DNA of 64,000 bases, taken from positions 248,001 to 312,000 of the forward strand of contig JAXLXE010000002.1 in the NCBI GenBank assembly GCA_046328115.1, in the 5' to 3' direction. Positions 43,685-52,230 of this stretch are shown in pieces. Position numbers and translations under genes: made by a program. The notes beneath the pieces were generated by a model that was not told the origin of the DNA, did no database searches, and saw only the letters and a program-made list of their open reading frames with translations. Origin of the DNA: JAXLXE01 sp046328115 (GTDB lineage: Bacteria; Chloroflexota; UBA6077; JACCZL01). Position 1 is the stretch's first letter, and every line of letters begins with the position of its first letter.

Positions 43685-45121
43685 ATGTCCGATGGATTGA
43701 ACCGTCGGTTGAGCCGACGCAGCGTTCTGCGCACCGGAGTAGGGCTGGGTCTGGCGGTTCCAGCAACGTCGCTACTGGCGGCCTGCGGCGGCACCGCGCA
43801 ACCGCCCGCGAGTGGTGGCGCGGCAACCGCGCCCTCGAAACCAGCAGAGTCCAAGCCGGCCGAGTCCAAGCCGGCCGCGCCCGCCGCTCCGCCCGCTGCC
43901 ACGGCCGCACCAGCCGCCCAGACCTCCAGCACCGCGACAACGGTGGTCTGGTTCGCCGGCCGCGACACCACCGGCTACACGCCCAAGCAGGTCGAGGCCT
44001 TCAACAAGGCAAACAAGAGTATCCAGATCGACTACCAGGAGCAGGGCGCAACAACGACCGACCTGCACGACAAGTTCGTGACGGTCGCGGGCGCGAAGGA
44101 CTCCAGCGTCGACATCCTCTCTATGGACGTGCCGTTCGTACCTGAGTTCGCCGCCGCCGGGTGGACGATCCCCGTCGATGAGCTGCTGCCTAAGGACGAG
44201 CAGGCAAAGTTCTTCCAGGGGACGCTCCACGGCGCTACCTACGAGGGCAAACTCTGGGGAGTGCCCTGGTACAACAACGGCCCCGGGCTCTTCTATCGGA
44301 AGGACCTCTTCGACGCCAAGGGGCTCAAAGCGCCCAAGACGTACGACGAGCTGCTCACCGCCGCCAAGGCTCTGCAAACTCCCGAGATCGCCGGCTTTGC
44401 CATGCAGTTGGCCCAGAACGAGGGTGGGATCATCAACTGGATGGAGTACCTCTGGGGCTACGGCGGAGACCTCGTAGATGACAAGCTGAATGTCGTCCTG
44501 GATAAGGGGACAGCCGGCGTCGAAGGAATGCAGAAGATCCTCGACTTCGTCTACAAGGACAAGATCCTCCCGGAGGCCGCCCTCCAGTTCAAGCTCGGTG
44601 CCGACGTCATGAACCTGTTCCGAAGCGGCAAGGTCGCAATGATCCGGCTCTGGTTCTCGTTCACCGGCGACTTGTACAAACCAGACTCCGGGCTCAAGCC
44701 GGAGCAGTGGGCGGTCGCGCCGCTACCTTCAAAGGACGGCGCAAAGCCGGGCGCTGGCTGCCTTGGTGACTGGAACCTGGGCGTCTCCAAATTCTCCAAG
44801 AAGCAGAAGGAAGCGCTGGAAGCCATCAAGATCCTCACTGGCTTTGACCACCAGCGCATGCGTCAGCTTGATGGCGGATTCCTTGCCGCCAGGCCGGCCG
44901 TCTTCGATGACGCCGAAATCCAGAAGAAGTACCCGTTCGCCAAGTCTGCCCAGGCGTCGTTCGAGAATCTCAAGCCGCGGCCCGTTACCCCGTTCTACCC
45001 GCAGATGTCAACCGAGGCCATCCAGCCCGCCTTTGGCCAGGCCATGGCGCAGCAGATCAAGCCAGAGCAGGCCATCAAGCAGATGGCCGACAAGATGCGC
45101 GACATCCAGAAGAAGGGATAG
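43685..45121 (+). CDS. Family-1 ABC sugar-binding lipoprotein
   Basis: 478 aa with AGGAGG six bases before the ATG. Twin-arginine-like SRRSVLRTG, hydrophobic core, lipobox LLAAC with Cys34, then an Ala/Pro/Lys linker (about 40-75). The body is a family-1 extracellular solute-binding protein: VVWFAGRDTTGYTPKQVEAFNKAN, VDILSMDVPFVPEFAAAGW and VPWYNNGPGLFYRKDLFDAKGLK. It binds a sugar or oligosaccharide, identity unknown. First gene of a binding protein-permease-permease operon. Confidence 0.92.
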   Translation: MSDGLNRRLSRRSVLRTGVGLGLAVPATSLLAACGGTAQPPASGGAATAPSKPAESKPAESKPAAPAAPPAATAAPAAQTSSTATTVVWFAGRDTTGYTPKQVEAFNKANKSIQIDYQEQGATTTDLHDKFVTVAGAKDSSVDILSMDVPFVPEFAAAGWTIPVDELLPKDEQAKFFQGTLHGATYEGKLWGVPWYNNGPGLFYRKDLFDAKGLKAPKTYDELLTAAKALQTPEIAGFAMQLAQNEGGIINWMEYLWGYGGDLVDDKLNVVLDKGTAGVEGMQKILDFVYKDKILPEAALQFKLGADVMNLFRSGKVAMIRLWFSFTGDLYKPDSGLKPEQWAVAPLPSKDGAKPGAGCLGDWNLGVSKFSKKQKEALEAIKILTGFDHQRMRQLDGGFLAARPAVFDDAEIQKKYPFAKSAQASFENLKPRPVTPFYPQMSTEAIQPAFGQAMAQQIKPEQAIKQMADKMRDIQKKG

Positions 45122-45271
45122 GAGCAACGCGAGGTGAGCGCGGGGCGTTGAGTTCCGGGTCGGAGAGATGAAGCGTGGGTTGGCACGTCCGTCCCCGACG
45201 CCTTCCCGCTTGGCCCGGTCTGGCGCCCGGCGCTCGCTCTTCGAGTCTCCGGTCGTCATGGAGAAGCGCTA

Positions 45272-46228
45272 ATGGCAACAACGGCGCGTCTGACAGAACG
45301 CTCGGCAGTCGCCGGCTTGTGGGGGCGACGCGGTGCACAGGCGCGCGCGGACGCGCGCCTCGGCCTGCTGCTATCCACGCCAGCGATCCTGACGATCCTC
45401 CTGATCGCGATCGTCCCGCTGGCGGGCACCGTTCTGGACAGCCTGTACCGGATCAGCCTGCGGTTCGAGAACGCGGCTCGGCCATTCGTCGGTCTGGACA
45501 ACTACCTGGCTGCCCTGAACGACGAGAACTTCACCAACGCGCTCTGGGTCACCGGGCTGATCGCGGTGGTGTCCGTGGCCGCGGAGCTGGTTCTAGGGAT
45601 GATCATCGCCCTGCTCATCAATCGCGCATTTGTCGGACGGGGCATCGTGCGGGCCTCCGTGCTGGTGCCGTGGGCCTTGACCACCGTCGTGTCTGCCAAA
45701 ATGTGGGCCTGGATCTATGACGGGCGCTACGGCGTCGCCAACGACCTGTTGATACGGTTGGGCGTCATCGATGCGCCAATCATCTTCCTGGTCAGGCCAG
45801 AGGTGACCATCTGGGCCATGATCGGCGCCGAGATCTGGAAGACCACACCCTTCATGGCGCTGTTGCTACTGGCCGGCCTCCAACTGATCTCGAACGACCT
45901 GTACGAGGCGGCGGCACTGGACGGAGCCAACAGGTGGCAGACGTTCTGGCGCGTCACGCTGCCCATCATGAAGCCCACCATCCTGGTTGCGCTGCTCTTC
46001 CGCACGATCGACGCGGTCCGCATGTTCGACTTGCCCCGCGTCCTCACCAATGGCGGGCCCGGCAAGTCCACCGAGACGCTGGTGCTCTACACCTACAACA
46101 CGTTCTTCACGAGTCTGAACTTCGGCTACGGCTCAACTCTGGCGGTGATGATCTTCCTCATCGTCCTGCTCATCAGTTTCCTCTACATCAAGGTGCTCGG
46201 GGCCCCAACCCAGGGAGCCCAGCGGTGA
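45272..46228 (+). CDS. Sugar ABC transporter permease (MalF/UgpA-like)
   Basis: 318 aa with GGAGAAG before the ATG. Six helices beginning LLSTPAILTILLIAIVPLAGTVLDSLY, then FVGLDNYLAAL, typical of this family. The EAA loop that contacts the ATPase is YEAAALDGANRWQTFWRVTLPIMKP. DLPRVLTNGGPGKSTETLVLYTYN is the usual last periplasmic segment. It overlaps the next permease by four bases. Confidence 0.93.
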   Translation: MATTARLTERSAVAGLWGRRGAQARADARLGLLLSTPAILTILLIAIVPLAGTVLDSLYRISLRFENAARPFVGLDNYLAALNDENFTNALWVTGLIAVVSVAAELVLGMIIALLINRAFVGRGIVRASVLVPWALTTVVSAKMWAWIYDGRYGVANDLLIRLGVIDAPIIFLVRPEVTIWAMIGAEIWKTTPFMALLLLAGLQLISNDLYEAAALDGANRWQTFWRVTLPIMKPTILVALLFRTIDAVRMFDLPRVLTNGGPGKSTETLVLYTYNTFFTSLNFGYGSTLAVMIFLIVLLISFLYIKVLGAPTQGAQR

Positions 46229-47130
46229 CCGTCTCCGTGAGAGCCGGCTCCGCGGGCGTACCGTCGTCTATTACGGCCCCGCGCCGTGGGCAGCCGCGAG
46301 AATGGATCGGCACCCTTGGCTTCTATGCGTTCGTCATCGCGTTCGTCGTCTTCTGCCTCGCACCATTCATCTGGACGCTGGTGACCTCTCTCAAAGGCCC
46401 AACGACCATCTTCGACGTGCCCATCCGCTACCTGCCTACGCCACCTGAGCTCATCAACTACTGGGAGATCTTCGCCATCGATCGCTTCCGCTGGGCCTTG
46501 CTGAACAGCTTCATCGTGGCCTCCTCGGCCACCGCGATCTCCCTGGTCATCGGCTCGTTCTGTGCCTACGCCGTCGCGCGGCTCAACTTCCCCGGCAAGA
46601 ACCTGCTTCTGGCGTTGGTGCTTGCGATCGCGATGTTTCCGGGGATCGCCATCATCGGACCGTTGTTTCGGCAGTTCAACGCCTGGGGCCTGACAAACAA
46701 CTACCTCGCTCTCATCCTGCCAAACGTCACCTTCACGCTCCCCATCTGCATCTGGACGCTCACGGCGTTCTTCAGCGAGCTACCGGGTGAGCTGGAGGAG
46801 TCCGCGCGCGTAGACGGCTGCACGCGGATGCAGGCGTTCTACAAGATCATGGTCCCCCTCGCGGCGCCTGGAGTGTTCACCGCGGCGATCCTCCTCTTCA
46901 TCCAGGCCTGGAACGAGTTCCTGTTCGCGCGCACGTTCATGAGCTTGCCCAACAGACTGACGGCGACGGTGGCCATCGCCCAGTTCGAGGGCGCGGACAT
47001 CGCCTCGCAGTACCCGTGGGGGCAGATCACAGCCGCGGCGATCGTCATCACGCTGCCGTTGGTCGTGCTCGTGCTCCTCTTCCAGCGTCGCATCATCTCC
47101 GGGCTCACCGCCGGCGCGGTCAAGGGTTGA
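46225..47130 (+). CDS. Sugar ABC transporter permease (MalG/UgpE-like)
   Basis: 301 aa from a GTG that overlaps the previous stop; the frame is open further upstream without homology. First helix FYAFVIAFVVFCLAPFIWTLVTSLKG, then NSFIVASSATAISLVIGSFCAYAVARL and the EAA loop ELEESARVDGCTRMQAFYKIMVPLAAPG. No ATPase follows; the operon ends at a tRNA gene. In such systems a shared MsmX/UgpC-type ATPase elsewhere energises transport. Confidence 0.93.
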   Translation: MTVSVRAGSAGVPSSITAPRRGQPREWIGTLGFYAFVIAFVVFCLAPFIWTLVTSLKGPTTIFDVPIRYLPTPPELINYWEIFAIDRFRWALLNSFIVASSATAISLVIGSFCAYAVARLNFPGKNLLLALVLAIAMFPGIAIIGPLFRQFNAWGLTNNYLALILPNVTFTLPICIWTLTAFFSELPGELEESARVDGCTRMQAFYKIMVPLAAPGVFTAAILLFIQAWNEFLFARTFMSLPNRLTATVAIAQFEGADIASQYPWGQITAAAIVITLPLVVLVLLFQRRIISGLTAGAVKG

Positions 47131-47197
47131 TCGCCCCGACTGCTTGAACCACCAGAAGACCAGCAGGTACACTCGACAGACCAGCGCGACACACATT

Positions 47198-47274
47198 CGG
47201 GCCGTAGCGCAGCCTGGTAGCGCACCTGAATGGGGTTCAGGTGGTCGGAGGTTCAAATCCTCTCGGCCCGACCA
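47198..47274 (+). tRNA. tRNA-Pro (anticodon GGG), CCA encoded
   Basis: 77 nt. The acceptor stem CGGGCCG pairs with CGGCCCG. The anticodon stem CCTGA/TCAGG closes the loop ATGGGGT with anticodon GGG. The T arm GGAGG-TTCAAAT-CCTC-type sequence and GCGCAGCCTGGTAGCGC D arm are normal. The terminal CCA is in the DNA at 47272-47274. Confidence 0.97.
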
Positions 47275-47279
47275 CGCGG

Positions 47280-47309
47280 ACGGGGCCTCCCCTACGGAGG
47301 CCCCGTTTT
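47280..47309 (+). terminator. Rho-independent terminator after tRNA-Pro
   Basis: An 11-bp perfect stem (ACGGGGCCTCC with GGAGGCCCCGT), 5-base loop and TTTT. It is the clearest intrinsic terminator in the window and also lies at the 3' end of the convergent DedA gene. Confidence 0.9.
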
Positions 47310-47924
47310 CTACGCCCGCCCGGGTCTCGCGCGCAGCAACCGGACCAGCAGCCATACCCCGATGCCGGCCACCGTCAGCGTCGTAAGCGCCGTGAGCGCG
47401 TTATTAATGTATTCCACCAGGGCAATCCAGTTCGCGCCGTACCACCAGCCCAGCGCCACAAGCTCAGCCGCCCACACGCCCTCGCCCAGAGCCGCGAACA
47501 GCGCGAATCGCCAGGCCGGGTAACCCCCCACCCCGGCCGCCAGGTTCGCTGGCAGCGCCAGTCCCGTCAGCAAGAATCGAGTGGCCAGGATAAACAAGCC
47601 GCCCCAACGCTCTAGCCGCCCCTCAACCGCTGCCACCCGCCACGGGTTCACACCGAGTCGCGGCCCGATCGACTCCAGCAGCGCAGAGCCCCCCCGCCTC
47701 GCGCCGGCGTAGCTCAGCAAGTCCCCCACCACCGCGGCACCGTACACCACGCCCGCCAGCACCGTGGGACTGGGATCCCCATCCGCGGAGAATCCCGCCG
47801 CGGCCAGCACCACCACCGTGCTCGGCAGCGGCACGCCGATCGCGCCTATCAGGACCGTGGCGCCGACCACCGGGTACGTGTAGACGGGCAGGTACGCCAG
47901 CAGCCACGCCGCGAGCTCGTTCAC
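47310..47924 (-). CDS. DedA-family membrane protein
   Basis: 204 aa from the GTG at 47924, which overlaps the upstream stop as GTGA; the ATG at 47984 would overlap the neighbour by 64 bases. Several helices with family segments: GAIGVPLPSTVVVLAAAGF, YAGARRGG, LERWGGLFILATRFLLTGLALPANLAAGVGG. DedA proteins are thought to act as lipid or undecaprenyl-phosphate carriers in the cytoplasmic membrane. Second gene of a pair with the hypothetical protein upstream. Confidence 0.85.
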   Translation of the reverse strand: MNELAAWLLAYLPVYTYPVVGATVLIGAIGVPLPSTVVVLAAAGFSADGDPSPTVLAGVVYGAAVVGDLLSYAGARRGGSALLESIGPRLGVNPWRVAAVEGRLERWGGLFILATRFLLTGLALPANLAAGVGGYPAWRFALFAALGEGVWAAELVALGWWYGANWIALVEYINNALTALTTLTVAGIGVWLLVRLLRARPGRA

Positions 47925-48316
47925 CGTGGCGGGCGGTCCGGGGGAGGACCCTCCGGCGGCGGTCCGCGGTGGGTCGCCTGCCATGCCTCCACCGTCTGCC
48001 GCACAACGGCCAGAACCTCCGCCTGATCCCGCCCCAGCTCAGTGGCGATCGCCTCTATCGATGTCGTGCGGTGGCTGGGCCCATCGATGCCCAGCGCTCC
48101 AAACAGCTCCTGCGGCGGCACACCAAACGCCCGTCCCACCAGCGGCACCGTCATCCACGGAGCAATCGTGCTCACGTCCGTCTGGCGCGGCGGCGGGGGC
48201 GGTCCCATCACCAGGTGGCCCAGACGCCACAGCGAACGGCCACCCCAGACGAGCATCACGATCACCAGGATCGCCAGGCCCGCGATCACGTACCACCGTC
48301 GCACCACCCGTCTCAC
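47921..48316 (-). CDS. Single-pass membrane hypothetical protein
   Basis: 131 aa. N-terminal helix YVIAGLAILVIVMLVWGG, then a Pro-rich hinge and a helical domain (APWMTVPLVGRAFGVPPQELFGALGI, SIEAIATELGRDQAEVLAVVRQTVEAW). That pattern recurs in Chloroflexota membrane proteins as a small helical module. Pro-rich C-terminus. No known activity. Its stop overlaps the DedA start, so the two are probably co-translated. It lies 9 bases after the ferredoxin gene. Confidence 0.6.
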   Translation of the reverse strand: MRRVVRRWYVIAGLAILVIVMLVWGGRSLWRLGHLVMGPPPPPRQTDVSTIAPWMTVPLVGRAFGVPPQELFGALGIDGPSHRTTSIEAIATELGRDQAEVLAVVRQTVEAWQATHRGPPPEGPPPDRPPR

Positions 48317-48325
48317 CGCGTCACC

Positions 48326-48781
48326 TCAATCGGGTCTGCCAGCGCCAGTCGTGGCGAAACGGTCGTAGATGTGCCCGGCCAGCGAGGCCGGCGGTGCCGT
48401 CGGCGGCCGTGGGCCCAGCAGCGCCTCGATGTAGTCAAACACCTCGGACACCAGTGTGGACTCGTTCAGGTCCTTGAGCCAGTACGTGCGTCCGCCAAGC
48501 TGCAAGACCGCGCTGTTGCCCACGGCACACGGGCCCAGACAGCCCGTGAAGGTGAGGTGAACGCGACTTCCCAACCGGCGCCGCTCCCACTCGGTGCTCC
48601 ACAACTCCGTGGCAAACGGCATCCGAGCCTTCTCCTCCCAGCCACAGCAGCAGCTCCCGTGCTGCCGAGCGCACACCAGAAGGATGCCGCGGTGCTGCGC
48701 GAGCCGGAACGTTTCGCCCCGCGCCGTGACGGAGATGGTCCTGGTCCGGGGGCGGCTCGCGCCGTCTGGCAGAGTGGGCAC
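48326..48781 (-). CDS. Thioredoxin-fold [2Fe-2S] ferredoxin
   Basis: 151 aa, GTG start. Pattern of the (2Fe-2S) ferredoxin domain: VCARQHGSCCCGW with Cys37, Cys44, Cys45 and Cys46, then FTGCLGPCAVGNSAVL with Cys81 and Cys85, and YWLKDLNESTLVSEVFDYIEALL helix at the end. Two cysteines in each motif are expected to hold the cluster; the extra adjacent cysteines are notable. Electron-transfer partner unknown. First gene of a three-gene minus-strand run ending in DedA. Confidence 0.82.
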   Translation of the reverse strand: MPTLPDGASRPRTRTISVTARGETFRLAQHRGILLVCARQHGSCCCGWEEKARMPFATELWSTEWERRRLGSRVHLTFTGCLGPCAVGNSAVLQLGGRTYWLKDLNESTLVSEVFDYIEALLGPRPPTAPPASLAGHIYDRFATTGAGRPD

Positions 48782-49010
48782 CCAATAACTCTACCAAGCA
48801 GACCCGCTGCCGCCGATCGAGTAGCTCCGCCACCACCCGCGGAGCTCCGCGCAACATCCGCTATCCGTGCTACTGTACGCGCCGCGGTTGGACAACCCTG
48901 CCAGGCAGGCCACCAGCCATGAACCTCACCATCGACTGGCGCGGGGCAGCACCCAGTTCTGCCCCGCGAGGGTCAAAGCACGACGGACGTATCGTAGGAG
49001 GGTACAGACG

Positions 49011-50108
49011 ATGCCAGAGCGGATCGGTGTCGCCGTAGTAGGATGCGGCGGTGTCTCAAACGGCCACTTCACCGGCTATGCGGCCCATCCCGGCGCCCGC
49101 CTCGTCGCCACGGTAGACGTCCGCGCGGAGCTGGCCCAGGCCGCCGCCGCCAAGTGGGGCGCTGACCGCTGGTACAGCGATATCGATGCCGCGCTCGCGG
49201 ACCGTGAGATCCAGGTAGTGGACCTCTGCCTGCCGCACCATCTCCACGCCCCCATAGCCATCAAGGCCGCGCGGGCCGGCAAACACGTCTTCGTAGAGAA
49301 GCCCATTGCCAACACGCTAGCTGAAGCAGACGAGATGATCGAGGCCTGCCGCAAGGCCAGCGTCTTGCTGATGGTTGACCAGACCAAGCGCTACCAGAAC
49401 CGCCACCGCAAGATAAAGGAGCTCCTGGACGCCGGCTACGTGGGTGATCCCATCCTGGTCAAGTCCGCGTACCCGCAAGACATCACCTACGCCTGGCACC
49501 ACATGGAGCCCGCCCGACTCGCCGGCTACTGGAAGCACGACGGCGTCATCAGCGGCATCGGCATCCACGCGCTGGACCTGCTACGCTGGCTCGTCGGCGA
49601 GGTGTCGGAAGTCCACGCCATCAGCTCACGCACGGACATGATTGACCCCGCCCGCAAGACGGAGGACTCCGGCATCGTCCTGCTCCGGTTCCAGAACGGC
49701 TGCATTGGCGAGATGACCACGTCCTACGTCCTCAAAGACCCGCGCATGGGCAGCGGCTGGGACCTGATGCCGCTCCAGCTCTACGGACGGCGCGGCTCGC
49801 TCCAGATGGACCTGGATGACACCATCTCCCTGGTCTCCGACCGTCTTCCCAGCGATGCCGGCCCCGGCCGTCTCGTGCTCCACACCCGTCCACCCGTCGG
49901 CGCTCCCCGCCCACCCGCGGAGGGCATGTCCGGCGCCATCGACCACCTCATCCAGTGCCTGAACACCGGCACCCAGCCGCTAACACACGGCGAGGATGCC
50001 CGAAAATCACTGGAGGTCGTGGAAGCAGCCTACGAATCCATCCGCACTGGGCGGCCCGTCAAGCTGCCCCTCACGCCCGCGCTTGTAGCAAATCCCGCCA
50101 CGTCATAA
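49011..50108 (+). CDS. Gfo/Idh/MocA-family NAD(P)-dependent oxidoreductase
   Basis: 365 aa from the ATG at 49011, which has GGAGGG upstream; the open frame begins earlier without homology. Rossmann motif VAVVGCGGVSNGH, then the family EKPIA (KHVFVEKPIANTLAEADEM), and the C-terminal alpha/beta domain with WKHDGVISGIGIHALDLLRWLVGEV. Members oxidise sugars, inositols or related polyols. It lies 105 bases upstream of a peptide-type importer operon, so a linked catabolic role is possible. Confidence 0.92.
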   Translation: MPERIGVAVVGCGGVSNGHFTGYAAHPGARLVATVDVRAELAQAAAAKWGADRWYSDIDAALADREIQVVDLCLPHHLHAPIAIKAARAGKHVFVEKPIANTLAEADEMIEACRKASVLLMVDQTKRYQNRHRKIKELLDAGYVGDPILVKSAYPQDITYAWHHMEPARLAGYWKHDGVISGIGIHALDLLRWLVGEVSEVHAISSRTDMIDPARKTEDSGIVLLRFQNGCIGEMTTSYVLKDPRMGSGWDLMPLQLYGRRGSLQMDLDDTISLVSDRLPSDAGPGRLVLHTRPPVGAPRPPAEGMSGAIDHLIQCLNTGTQPLTHGEDARKSLEVVEAAYESIRTGRPVKLPLTPALVANPATS

Positions 50109-50213
50109 GCTAACGCCGTCAGTCCGGCAACCTGCTCGCGGTAGCTTCGCCCGCGACCACGAGCGGTGACGGATCAACTTGGCGAACCACGTCTGGAATC
50201 GAGGAGGATCCAC

Positions 50214-52160
50214 GTGAAGCGACTTGCCCGGCGACGTTTCCTGCTCGCCATCGGCTCCACCGCCAGCGCGATCGCGCTGAGCACCGCCTGCCAGCCACAA
50301 TCGGTCCCGCTGCCCCCATCCCAGCCCACCCCGGCCGGGAAGCCGGCGGACGCCAAACCGGCCGCGGAGGCCAAGCCGGCTGAGGCAAAGCCCGCCGCCC
50401 CGGCGCCAGCCGCCCAGCCAGCCGCGGCCCAACCACCCGCTGCCGCCGCAGGCGGCCAGGCCGCTTCCGGGAACGTGGACCGCAAGGAGACGCTCATCAT
50501 GAGCGTCTCAGATGACCTGAATCAGTTTGCGGATCCAGAGATATTCAATCCCTTCCTCACCGGCGCCAAGCGCACCGGCTGGCACTTCGCCTTCGAGCCG
50601 CTCTACTTCTACAACCCCTGGTACACCCCCCAGGTCACCGCCCCGCCCGGGATGCAGGGCAAGGACGGCGAGATCCCCTATCTCGCCACCAGCTACGAAT
50701 ACAACAAGGACTTCACGGAGCTCACCCTCAAGCTCCGCCAGGGCGTCACCTGGAGCGATGGCACACCCTTCACCAGCAAGGACGTTGCCTTCACTTTCAC
50801 CATGCTCAAGGACAATGCCCCCAAGCTGGTCTTCTCCTCCGACATGAAGCTCTGGATCAAAGAGGTCCAGACGCCAGACCCGCAGACGGCAAAGCTCGTG
50901 TTCAACATGCCCGCCCCGCGGTTCATGTTCCAGTACATCCAGTGGCACCAGGACGCCGGGTTCCCCATCGTGCCGGAGCACGTGTTCAAGGGCAAAGACC
51001 CGCTCACCTTCACCAACTTCGATCTCAAGAGTGGACCCCCCGTGGTCACCGGCCCCTGGAAACTGGTCAGCTCAGATCCGGGTCAGAAGATCTTCGAGCG
51101 CCGCGACGACTGGTGGGGCGCCAAGACCGGTTTCCACGCGTTGCCGGCCGTCAAGCGCGTCATCGTCCTCCCCCACTACGAAGACCCCAAGCTCACGCAG
51201 CTTCTCTCCATCGACCAGGTCGCGGCCACCCATAACATCCAGCAGCCGGCAGACGCGGAGGTCATCCTCCAGCGCAATAAGAACATCCTCGTGCGCAACT
51301 CAGACAAGTCAAAGCCATGGGGCTGGCTTGACTGGTACACCAACTGCCTCAGCTTCAACTGCATGAAGGCGCCGTTCGACGACCCAGAGGTGCGCTGGGC
51401 CGTCAACTACGCCCTTGACCGCAAGGCCATCGTGGACATTGGCTTCAAGGGAGATACCGAGGCTACCCTGCTCCCCTTCCCGACCTACCAGCCCATGATG
51501 CCGTTCTTCGACAGCGTCAAAGACTTGCTGCAGAAGTACCCAGTCGGAACCTACGACCCTGCCAAGTCAGAGCAGATCATGCTCTCCAAGGGTTACAAGC
51601 GAGACTCCGAGAAGCTCTGGGTCAAAGACGGCCAGCGCATCTCCATGGTCATGATCCTGCCACCAGGGTTCTTCCAGAACTTCGCGCCGCTCATCGTCAC
51701 GCAGATGCGAGACGCGGGTTTCGACGCATCGTTCAAGTCGCCCAGCAACGCTGCCACGCTCATGCAGACGGGCGACCTGGACGCCTTCATCCAGGGCCAC
51801 ACCGGCAGCATCACCGATCCATACCAGACCCTGGACCACTACAACGCGCGCTGGGTCAGGCCCATTGGTGAGGTGGCAGAGCGGCCGTATCGCTGGACCA
51901 ATCAGGAGTTCTCCGCCCTCGTGGACAAGATGGGCGCCATGCATTGGACGGCCCCAGGATTCATGGACACCTACCGCCAGGCGCTGGAGATCTGGCTCAA
52001 GAACCTGCCCGACGTGCCCACAATCCAGTGGTACCTCATCCTCCCGGTGAGCACCACGGACTGGAAGGGCTGGCCAGACTCCAAGACGCCGTACTGCGCC
52101 CCCTCGCTCTGGCACCGCGGATCGGCCGGTCTCGTCCTGAACACACTCCAGCCCGCCTAG
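50214..52160 (+). CDS. Family-5 ABC substrate-binding lipoprotein (second system)
   Basis: 648 aa from the GTG at 50214 preceded by GAGGAGG; an earlier in-frame start precedes the signal. ARRRFLLAIG and lipobox LSTAC with Cys26, then a Lys-Pro-Ala-Glu-Ala linker (about 40-80). SBP_bac_5 body with WSDGTPFTSKDVAFTFTML and FDDPEVRWAVNYALDRKAIV. It is the same length as, and very similar in pattern to, the lipoprotein at 23947-25893, so they are paralogues. It heads a complete five-gene importer. Confidence 0.93.
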   Translation: MKRLARRRFLLAIGSTASAIALSTACQPQSVPLPPSQPTPAGKPADAKPAAEAKPAEAKPAAPAPAAQPAAAQPPAAAAGGQAASGNVDRKETLIMSVSDDLNQFADPEIFNPFLTGAKRTGWHFAFEPLYFYNPWYTPQVTAPPGMQGKDGEIPYLATSYEYNKDFTELTLKLRQGVTWSDGTPFTSKDVAFTFTMLKDNAPKLVFSSDMKLWIKEVQTPDPQTAKLVFNMPAPRFMFQYIQWHQDAGFPIVPEHVFKGKDPLTFTNFDLKSGPPVVTGPWKLVSSDPGQKIFERRDDWWGAKTGFHALPAVKRVIVLPHYEDPKLTQLLSIDQVAATHNIQQPADAEVILQRNKNILVRNSDKSKPWGWLDWYTNCLSFNCMKAPFDDPEVRWAVNYALDRKAIVDIGFKGDTEATLLPFPTYQPMMPFFDSVKDLLQKYPVGTYDPAKSEQIMLSKGYKRDSEKLWVKDGQRISMVMILPPGFFQNFAPLIVTQMRDAGFDASFKSPSNAATLMQTGDLDAFIQGHTGSITDPYQTLDHYNARWVRPIGEVAERPYRWTNQEFSALVDKMGAMHWTAPGFMDTYRQALEIWLKNLPDVPTIQWYLILPVSTTDWKGWPDSKTPYCAPSLWHRGSAGLVLNTLQPA

Positions 52161-52167
52161 CGCAAGT

Positions 52168-52207
52168 CCCGGCGAGGCCGGCCCGCCGGCGGGCCGGCCT
52201 CGCCGGG
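52168..52207 (+). terminator. 40-base perfect palindrome between binding-protein and permease genes
   Basis: An 18-bp GC-only-rich perfect stem with loop CCGG, itself self-complementary, starts 7 bases after the lipoprotein stop and ends 23 bases before the next ATG. No T-run follows. It would act as a partial terminator or as an RNA-stabilising hairpin that keeps binding-protein mRNA in excess over permease mRNA. Confidence 0.75.
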
Positions 52208-52230
52208 GTGCATTCACGAACTAGAACAGC

